Shown here: piece by piece, positions 16,058-21,929 of the stretch | How positions within the stretch are numbered: the stretch's first letter is position 1 | How the letters are laid out: each line of letters starts with the position of its first letter | The notes under the pieces: generated by a model | The model's database searches: none | The model's input: the letters and a program-made list of their open reading frames with translations, nothing else | What the model was told of the DNA's origin: nothing | Program-made: the position numbers and the translations under genes | NCBI GenBank assembly: GCA_036166415.1 | Contig: JAYZHP010000134.1 | Span: forward strand, 1 to 24,033 | DNA from: TMED108 sp036166415 | Lineage (GTDB): Bacteria; Fidelibacterota; Marinisomatia; Marinisomatales; TCS55 | Direction of reading: 5' to 3' | Length of the DNA stretch: 24,033 nt

Positions 16058-17146
16058 TTGTCAAAAATATATAATAATATGATCGTAATTAGTATAGCAC
16101 TTGGAGTGTTAGCACTAATGAGGTGGAATGCAGTTAATAGGTATGGAAGTTATGCTGATGGTAGCGCTAATCAGTATATTGAGAATGAAGAATTACATTT
16201 TAAGAATCTACGCCAATTAACCTTTAGCGGAGAAAACGCAGAAGCTTATTTTAGCTCTGATGGTAAAGAGTTAATTTTCCAATCACATGATGAGCAGGGG
16301 GAATGCGATCAAATTTATACAATGAATTTAAAAACTGGTAAAATTAAACTAGTTTCTACAGGAAAAGGGGTTACTACTTGCGCTTATTTTCAATATCCTG
16401 AAAATAAAAGAATTTTATACGCATCGACGCATCACCATGATAACAAATGTCCGCCAAAACCTGATCTTAGCAGAGGCTATGTATGGAAACTTTATGAAGA
16501 TTATGATATCTTTAGCGCTGATAGAGATGGTCTAAATTTAAAGCAACTTACAAGTGAAGATGGGTATGATGCTGAAGCGACAGTTTCAATCGATGGCAGA
16601 CGCATTGTTTATACATCGATTTCATCTGGAGATCTTGAAATATGGACGATGAATCCTGACGGTTCAGATAAAAGAATGTTAACAAACAAACTAGGGTATG
16701 ATGGCGGGCCTTTTTTTAGCCATGATGGTAAAAAGATTATCTGGCGTGCATATTACCCTGAAACCGATGATGAAATAAGAGACTATAGAGACTTAATTAA
16801 CCAGAGCATGATTAGGCCCATGAATCTTCAAATTAGAACTATGAATTCTGATGGTACAGATAAAAAGCAAATTACATTTAATAAAGGTGCGAATTTTGCT
16901 CCATATTTTTTCCCTAATGATGAGCGAATAATTTTTTGTTCAAATATGGCAGACCCAAAAGGAAGAGACTTTGATTTGTGGGCAGTCAATATTGATGGTA
17001 CAAACTTGGAGAGGATAACTTATTTTAACGGCTTTGATGGTTTTCCTATGTTTAGTCCAAATGGAAAGTATTTCGTTTTTGCTTCAAATAGAAATCAATC
17101 AAAACAAGGTGATACGAATCTATTTATTGCTGAATGGAAAAATTAG
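16058..17146 (+). CDS. TolB-like PD40 beta-propeller protein, membrane-anchored or exported
   Basis: A 362-residue protein with one N-terminal hydrophobic segment (about residues 8-21, MIVISIALGVLALM) and then repeated PD40/WD40-like blades of the TolB type: YFSSDGKELIF, TVSIDGRRIVYTS, FFSHDGKKIIW, YFFPNDERIIFCS and MFSPNGKYFVFAS, each paired with IYTMNLKTGKI or IWTMNPDGSDK-like strands. It probably folds as a six-blade propeller in the periplasm or at the outer face. A His/Cys cluster (THHHDNKCPP, 124-133) within blade two is typical of a subgroup that carries CPPKPD..GYVW, whose role I do not know. The start is either TTG at 16058 or, giving a normal signal anchor, ATG at 16079. It lies 10 bp after the M28 peptidase and probably shares its transcript. 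There are no Tol-Pal partners nearby, so it should not be called TolB. Confidence 0.78.
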   Translation: MSKIYNNMIVISIALGVLALMRWNAVNRYGSYADGSANQYIENEELHFKNLRQLTFSGENAEAYFSSDGKELIFQSHDEQGECDQIYTMNLKTGKIKLVSTGKGVTTCAYFQYPENKRILYASTHHHDNKCPPKPDLSRGYVWKLYEDYDIFSADRDGLNLKQLTSEDGYDAEATVSIDGRRIVYTSISSGDLEIWTMNPDGSDKRMLTNKLGYDGGPFFSHDGKKIIWRAYYPETDDEIRDYRDLINQSMIRPMNLQIRTMNSDGTDKKQITFNKGANFAPYFFPNDERIIFCSNMADPKGRDFDLWAVNIDGTNLERITYFNGFDGFPMFSPNGKYFVFASNRNQSKQGDTNLFIAEWKN

Positions 17147-17204
17147 CATTTTCTATTAAACTTTTTTCAAAATAAATCACCAAAATTTGTATAAAAATAT
17201 TGCC

Positions 17205-17228
17205 TATAATATACTTATTAGTCTAATA
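17205..17228 (+). promoter_or_regulatory. Candidate promoter and operator of the TetR gene
   Basis: A perfect TATAAT at 17205-17210 is followed 5 bp later by a 13-bp perfect dyad, TATTAG-T-CTAATA (17216-17228), which would cover the transcription start. TetR regulators commonly repress themselves through such dyads. No convincing -35 box is visible at the right distance. A looser second repeat (TTCGA ... TTCGAA) follows at about 17229-17247. Confidence 0.4.
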
Positions 17229-17265
17229 TTCGACTCTTAATTCGAAATATAAAATATAAATTTGC

Positions 17266-17868
17266 ATGATTTCAGATAGACAAGAAAAAGAACGAGAAAT
17301 TCGTAAAGAACAAATTCTCAAAGCCGCTCTTAAAGTTTTTAAGTTGCAAGGCATAGAAAAATCCACGATGGATGAGATTGCTAAGCAAGCTGATTTTGGA
17401 AAAGCATCTCTTTACTATTATTTTAGCTCCAAAGAAGAAATTTTTGTTGAACTTTTAGATCGTGGATGGAAAATGATATGGGAATCTATTGAGCCAGTTA
17501 TTCATAATCGTGATCACCCTAAAGATACATTTATAAATGCATTAAATATTATTGGTGGGCTTGTTAGAAATGATTCTGTTCTATTTGAATTCTTATTTAC
17601 TGCTCCAAAAACTCTCTCAGAAAATCCAAATGAAAAAAACATAGAATGGAAAAAATATCAAAGCAAAATGTATAGTGTATTGCAGAGCTTACTAGAAGAA
17701 GGTATCGAGAAGAAAGAATTTCCTAGAATGCGCCCAGATATTTTAATGAGAGCAATTGGAGGACTTTTTCATGGACTATTCTTTTTGGGAAATGAAAAAA
17801 AATCAATGTCACGTGAAACTATGGAAGAGTTTATTACAACTTTTATAGGTAACTACGGCACTTCATAG
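17266..17868 (+). CDS. TetR/AcrR-family transcriptional regulator
   Basis: A 200-residue one-component regulator. The N-terminal helix-turn-helix is clear: ILKAALKVFKLQG at about 19-31, STMDEIAKQADFGKASLYYYF at about 37-57, then SKEEIFVELLDRGW. The C-terminal two-thirds is helical and would bind a ligand, but shows no family-specific motif. It precedes a TonB receptor by 23 bp and the HmuY-like gene after that, so it probably controls its own operon; a dyad lies at the presumed transcription start. Because TetR proteins also control fatty-acid degradation genes, it could in principle act on the fadE palindrome, but that site and the dyad at 17216 do not match each other. The effector is unknown. 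Confidence 0.9.
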   Translation: MISDRQEKEREIRKEQILKAALKVFKLQGIEKSTMDEIAKQADFGKASLYYYFSSKEEIFVELLDRGWKMIWESIEPVIHNRDHPKDTFINALNIIGGLVRNDSVLFEFLFTAPKTLSENPNEKNIEWKKYQSKMYSVLQSLLEEGIEKKEFPRMRPDILMRAIGGLFHGLFFLGNEKKSMSRETMEEFITTFIGNYGTS

Positions 17869-17891
17869 TTTTTATCGAGCGGGGGAACACA

Positions 17892-20015
17892 ATTAATACA
17901 GTAATCAAATACATACTTTCATTCATTGCTACATCCTCATTCATTTTAGGAGCAGAGAATTCCGATAGAATTACAGGTACCATTATAGATAGCGCCACAA
18001 AGAACCCTATTCCACAAGTTAATATTTATTTTCCTAAAGAGAAAATTGGTACAGTTACAGATTTAAATGGAAACTTCCACGTTGACTATTCATTTGATTT
18101 TCCTACTACTATCAAAATTAGTCATATCGGATTTGAAACTTTATATCAATCAATAGATAAAAGCTCAAACTTCGAGTTAACATTTATGTTAAAAAGAAAT
18201 TTTATTAAAATGGATGAGTTAGTAGTTACAGCAACAAGAACCAACAAGCTTCATAGTAATGTACCTATTGCTACGGAGGTTATTTTAAAATCTGAAATTG
18301 AACGATCAGGCGCTCGAACAATTGCAGAATTATTATCACAACGATCAGGTGTTAGTCTTCAAACTTCTGTTGAAGGCGGATCTGTTTTGAATTTGCTCGG
18401 TCTTGATTCCAGGTACATTTTAATTTTAAAAGATGGACAGCCTATTAATGGAAAGTTTAATAATAGGGTATCTTTAGATCAGATTTTAGCGCAAAATGTA
18501 GAAAAAATAGAAATTGTTAAAGGTCCAAGCTCTTCTTTGTATGGTAGTGAGGCAATGGCAGGCGTAATTAATATAATTACATATGACGCCATTCAATCCA
18601 GATCTTTTGATTTTTCTGCAAGGATTAATAACACTGAAAATAAAATTCGTAATGAAGGCTTAGGTAATGTTTCAAACAACTTCAACTTTAGAATAAGCCA
18701 GCCTTATAAAAAATTTAACATAAAATTGAATATTAACACTGATGATATAAATAGCGATAAGTCGATTGAATTGATTGAAATTGATCGAATAAAAAAGCAG
18801 CTTATTAATGCAATGGTTAATTGGATATCCTTTAGCAATCACAACTTTTCCTTTGGTGTTGATGCATACAGTCAAACTGAAAAAGGGGCATCAAAACTGA
18901 TGCATACTGATACCAAAATCAAAAGAGATAATTTCCTTTTTTCTCATAAGAGTAAAAATTTTACTCAATCTTTAATGGCAAGTAAATATAGTAGAAATTA
19001 TGTTCAAAATAGACCTTGGGGTCAAATAGTGAGAGATGACCAGACTTCTGAAGAATTCATGGAATATGAAGGACTCTACAGTAGAAAGATTGGTAATTCT
19101 GATTTTAATTCAGGATTAGAAATACACCAAGCAACCTACGCGAGTGACAGAATAAAAGATGGAAAACAAGAAGTGGTAAATACTAGTATTTTTATTCAAT
19201 CTAACTTTGATTTATTTAGACAATTAAACATAATTGTTGGCTTAAGAAATGATAATTATAATGAATTTGATTCTGCGGTAAATCCAAGAATCGGTTTAAT
19301 GTATAAATTCAAAAAGAATTGGAAGTTTAGATCTGCGTGGGGCAAAGGATACCGAGCTCCATCTTTTATGGAAAGGTTTATTGATTGGAATCATGTGCAG
19401 TTTAATTATACAGTTTTAGGAAATTCCAACTTAAAACCTGAAATTTCTAATGGAACCACTATTGGTCTAGAATATACAAATCCAGCAAAATATCAAATGA
19501 GCCTAATGTTTTATCATACAAGATTCGAAAATCTGATTAATGATTATGTTGTAAAGCCTGGAATGTTAAGTTATCAAAATATCCAATCAGCTACTTTTGC
19601 TGGAATTGAATTATTATGCCAATGGAAAATATCGGATTCTTGGGATAGTAGATGGGGTGCCAATTTGATTGATAATCGCGATGACAATGATAAGCCTATT
19701 CCAAATACAATGCCTTTATCATTAAATGGAAAAATAAGCTACCTTTCAACTACTGGATTTATGAAGACAACCATTAGCGCAAAATGGATTTCCCCTTATC
19801 ATCCACAGGAATTTGATCCAAGCTCAGGGGTATTTATCACTGCGAAAAATAAAATAGATGGGTACTCTGTCATAAATATTACTGGATCTAAAAAAATCTA
19901 TGATAATTATAATATTCGCATTGGAATTAATAATGCAACAAACTATACCAACAACCGCTTTGGACCATTTATTGGTCGAAGCATATTTCTCGAATTTTCA
20001 ACTAAACTAATATAA
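17892..20015 (+). CDS. TonB-dependent outer-membrane receptor with apparent AUU start; candidate heme/metal-chelate receptor
   Basis: The first standard start in this frame is ATG 18186, but the frame is open upstream to a stop at 17850. Those codons encode a signal-peptide-like stretch (NTVIKYILSFIATSSFILGA) and a full carboxypeptidase-regulatory-like domain, both expected in this receptor type. No ATG, GTG or TTG occurs there. ATT at 17892, five bases after a GGGGGA ribosome binding site, is the best start and yields 707 residues. Next come a TonB box (DELVVTATR, about 108-116), a plug (GVSLQTS, YILILKDGQPI, IEIVKGPSSSLYGSEAMAGVINIIT) and a beta-barrel to the C-terminus. The TetR gene is 23 bp upstream and the HmuY-like lipoprotein gene follows immediately, resembling HmuR-HmuY heme uptake pairs. 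Function is inferred from neighbours; ligand residues in the barrel were not resolved. Loss of the start codon by mutation or a sequence error is the alternative. Confidence 0.8.
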   Translation: MNTVIKYILSFIATSSFILGAENSDRITGTIIDSATKNPIPQVNIYFPKEKIGTVTDLNGNFHVDYSFDFPTTIKISHIGFETLYQSIDKSSNFELTFMLKRNFIKMDELVVTATRTNKLHSNVPIATEVILKSEIERSGARTIAELLSQRSGVSLQTSVEGGSVLNLLGLDSRYILILKDGQPINGKFNNRVSLDQILAQNVEKIEIVKGPSSSLYGSEAMAGVINIITYDAIQSRSFDFSARINNTENKIRNEGLGNVSNNFNFRISQPYKKFNIKLNINTDDINSDKSIELIEIDRIKKQLINAMVNWISFSNHNFSFGVDAYSQTEKGASKLMHTDTKIKRDNFLFSHKSKNFTQSLMASKYSRNYVQNRPWGQIVRDDQTSEEFMEYEGLYSRKIGNSDFNSGLEIHQATYASDRIKDGKQEVVNTSIFIQSNFDLFRQLNIIVGLRNDNYNEFDSAVNPRIGLMYKFKKNWKFRSAWGKGYRAPSFMERFIDWNHVQFNYTVLGNSNLKPEISNGTTIGLEYTNPAKYQMSLMFYHTRFENLINDYVVKPGMLSYQNIQSATFAGIELLCQWKISDSWDSRWGANLIDNRDDNDKPIPNTMPLSLNGKISYLSTTGFMKTTISAKWISPYHPQEFDPSSGVFITAKNKIDGYSVINITGSKKIYDNYNIRIGINNATNYTNNRFGPFIGRSIFLEFSTKLI

Positions 20016-20027
20016 ATGGGGAAAACA

Positions 20028-20543
20028 ATGAAGAAACTAATCTATCTATTTCCAATTATGGTTGCTTTTATGATGGTGTCTTGTGAAGATAATAACGATG
20101 ACAGTAGCAACAATAAAATGTCAATCAAAGAAGTAACAACTACGAATGTTAATGAGGGGACATACTACTTCAACCTTGCAGAAGGTAGTCAAAATGCTAA
20201 TTCATGGCATTTAGCTTACCAGAATATGGATGCCGGCGGAGGGTTTGCTATGCCAAGCTTTAGTTTAAGCAATAGCGCAATGCTTGCAATAGAAAGCTCC
20301 ATGGATTTTGAATCAATTCAAGCTTCACCCGCACCAAACTCATTTGCACCAGAAGGTGGAAGAATGCAGTATGGTGGCTCAAATTCTGCGTTAACTTATA
20401 ATATGACGTCACATCAAGTCGGTGTTTCTAGTGATACCTATATCATTTATGATACTGTATCTCACAAGGTGTTTAAAGTACATTTTGATGATTATAGTAG
20501 CGGTGTAGTCGTATTTAGATATGCAGAGCTAATTTCAAACTAG
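20028..20543 (+). CDS. HmuY-like lipoprotein, candidate heme- or metal-binding partner of the receptor
   Basis: A 171-residue lipoprotein with lipobox MVSC (C19) and an acidic, Asn/Asp/Ser-rich linker, so probably surface-exposed. The mature part resembles the HmuY family: an early YYFNLAEGSQ...SWHLAYQNMD stretch (45-68, compare the family's YFNL.TG...WDLAF), TYNMTSHQV followed by TYIIYDT, and a C-terminal KVFKVHFDDYSSGVVVFRYAEL. HmuY proteins take heme from host or free sources and pass it to HmuR; this gene directly follows a TonB receptor. The usual heme ligands are His or Met pairs; H129, H146, H152 and several Met (75, 85, 92, 113, 126) are candidates. An ATG at 20016 touches the receptor stop, but GGGGA at 20018-20022 lies 5 bases before ATG 20028, which gives a cleaner signal, so I chose the latter. 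Similarity is by eye and moderate. Confidence 0.68.
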   Translation: MKKLIYLFPIMVAFMMVSCEDNNDDSSNNKMSIKEVTTTNVNEGTYYFNLAEGSQNANSWHLAYQNMDAGGGFAMPSFSLSNSAMLAIESSMDFESIQASPAPNSFAPEGGRMQYGGSNSALTYNMTSHQVGVSSDTYIIYDTVSHKVFKVHFDDYSSGVVVFRYAELISN

Positions 20544-20618
20544 TAATCATATGAGGACTAATTTTTGGCGCATCACCCGGAGATTATGCGATATAAAAAA
20601 AATAGTATTCTATGATCC

Positions 20619-21929
20619 TTATTCTTGGATAATTCCAAGCTGACGGTATTTTTCATTAAATTTTGAATAAAGATTCTTATGTCTATCACGCATATCAATC
20701 TTTTTACCTTGAATGTAGGCTTGAATAATATTTGTTCGAATCTCAAGTGGGTCGCCATCGGAAATGAATAGGGTAGCATCTTTTCCAATATCCAAGGATC
20801 CAATTTGTTTATCAACTTCTAGAATTTCAGCAGCAGATAAGGTTATAGCTCTAAGGGCAGCTTCTCTCGGCAATCCGTAGGATGCTGCCATAGAAGCTTG
20901 ATATGGTAAATTTCTTATTTGCTCAGCTCTACCTGCATATCCATAATCTGAAATACAAAATTGCACCCCTTTTTCATATAAGATTGAAGGAGTTTTATAA
21001 GCTTGATCATAGTCCTCAAATCTTCTATAAGGAAGAGAGGTTACACCTTCATAGATGACCGGAATTTTGTTTTTAACTAAAAGATCGGTTGTACGCCAGG
21101 CATCTTTTCCGCCAACAATTACGATTTCTAAGACGTTTCTTTTTGCCCAACTAATCGCTGCTTCAATTTGCGTTACTTCGTTTGCATGAACGTAAATTGG
21201 AAATTTCTTGTTTACATATGGAATCATGCTTTCCCATCTTAAATCTTCATTATGATAATCTTCAGCAGATCGTGATTTGGTTTTTCTAAGCCTAGCATAG
21301 GCTCGTGCATTTTTTATCATTTTTTCCAAATCATTTAATTGTTGTTTTGCTTTTTTTAGTCTCTTTTTTTCATTATTAGTGGTTGCCTTTGTACTCATAT
21401 TTGGCCAATTAATATGAAGCCCGCTTGGAAAGGAAAGCGTAGCGTTCTCCCAAGTCCACCCATCAAGCATCATAACTGACGATTGACCCGACACCAACCC
21501 CGAAGTTGGTATAACATTGGCAACTAAAACACCATTGGATCTTGTGGTTGGTATAATCTCTGAATCAGGATTAAAAGCAACATTTGTACGCACATTTGGG
21601 TTGAATTCCCCTCTTTCAGAATGATCATTTGTAACTGCTACTGCATTGATCTCAACTAATCCTATACCTGAAACTGCAGCAATCATACCAGGATAGACAT
21701 GTTTTCCATCTAGATCAACTATTTCACAATCATCAGGAGGTGATATATATTTCGCTATCCGAACAATTTTACCTTTATCAAAAAGTATTGATCCTTCCAC
21801 TACTCCTTTGGATATCGTATGAATAAATCCATTTTTTAATAAGATTGGATTTTTTTGAGGAGGAGCTGGGATCTGTGCATTCGCATAGATTGTAAACATT
21901 AAGATAAAATTTGTAATAACCCTTTTCAT
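20619..21929 (-). CDS. Exported amidohydrolase-superfamily protein with lost HxH metal motif
   Basis: A 436-residue protein with a signal peptide (cleavage expected near ANAQ, 17-19), so periplasmic or surface. The imidazolonepropionase-like amidohydrolase fold is recognisable: N-terminal beta-strands with ILLKNGFIHTIS and GSILFDKGKIV, VDLDGKHVYPGMI at 71-83, and a C-terminal GLPREAALRAITLSAAEILEV...GSLDIGKDATLFI. However, the segment that normally reads PGLIDAHTH is PGMIAAVSGIG (80-90), without either His. The later metal-site His expected in IEH is also absent (IVGGKDAW, 271-278), while H248 (YVHANE) and D328 (ISDYG) remain. A basic charged helix lies at about 186-218. It is probably a non-canonical or non-catalytic partner of the upstream amidohydrolase: the two genes overlap by one base (TAATG), with GGGGGTGA before the start. 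Confidence 0.82.
   Translation of the reverse strand: MKRVITNFILMFTIYANAQIPAPPQKNPILLKNGFIHTISKGVVEGSILFDKGKIVRIAKYISPPDDCEIVDLDGKHVYPGMIAAVSGIGLVEINAVAVTNDHSERGEFNPNVRTNVAFNPDSEIIPTTRSNGVLVANVIPTSGLVSGQSSVMMLDGWTWENATLSFPSGLHINWPNMSTKATTNNEKKRLKKAKQQLNDLEKMIKNARAYARLRKTKSRSAEDYHNEDLRWESMIPYVNKKFPIYVHANEVTQIEAAISWAKRNVLEIVIVGGKDAWRTTDLLVKNKIPVIYEGVTSLPYRRFEDYDQAYKTPSILYEKGVQFCISDYGYAGRAEQIRNLPYQASMAASYGLPREAALRAITLSAAEILEVDKQIGSLDIGKDATLFISDGDPLEIRTNIIQAYIQGKKIDMRDRHKNLYSKFNEKYRQLGIIQE

Noticed and set aside
18186..20015. Receptor gene beginning at ATG 18186
   Set aside because: It would lack a signal peptide and the upstream in-frame domain; no ribosome binding site is seen there.
20016..20027. 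ATG 20016 as start of the HmuY-like gene
   Set aside because: It directly abuts the receptor stop and its own bases form the GGGGA ribosome binding site for ATG 20028.
20569..20590. Short inverted repeat CGCAT ... ATGCG between the HmuY-like gene and the amidohydrolase, followed by an A-run
   Set aside because: Only 5 bp of stem with a 12-base loop, and no U-tract follows in either transcription direction, so it is not a convincing terminator.
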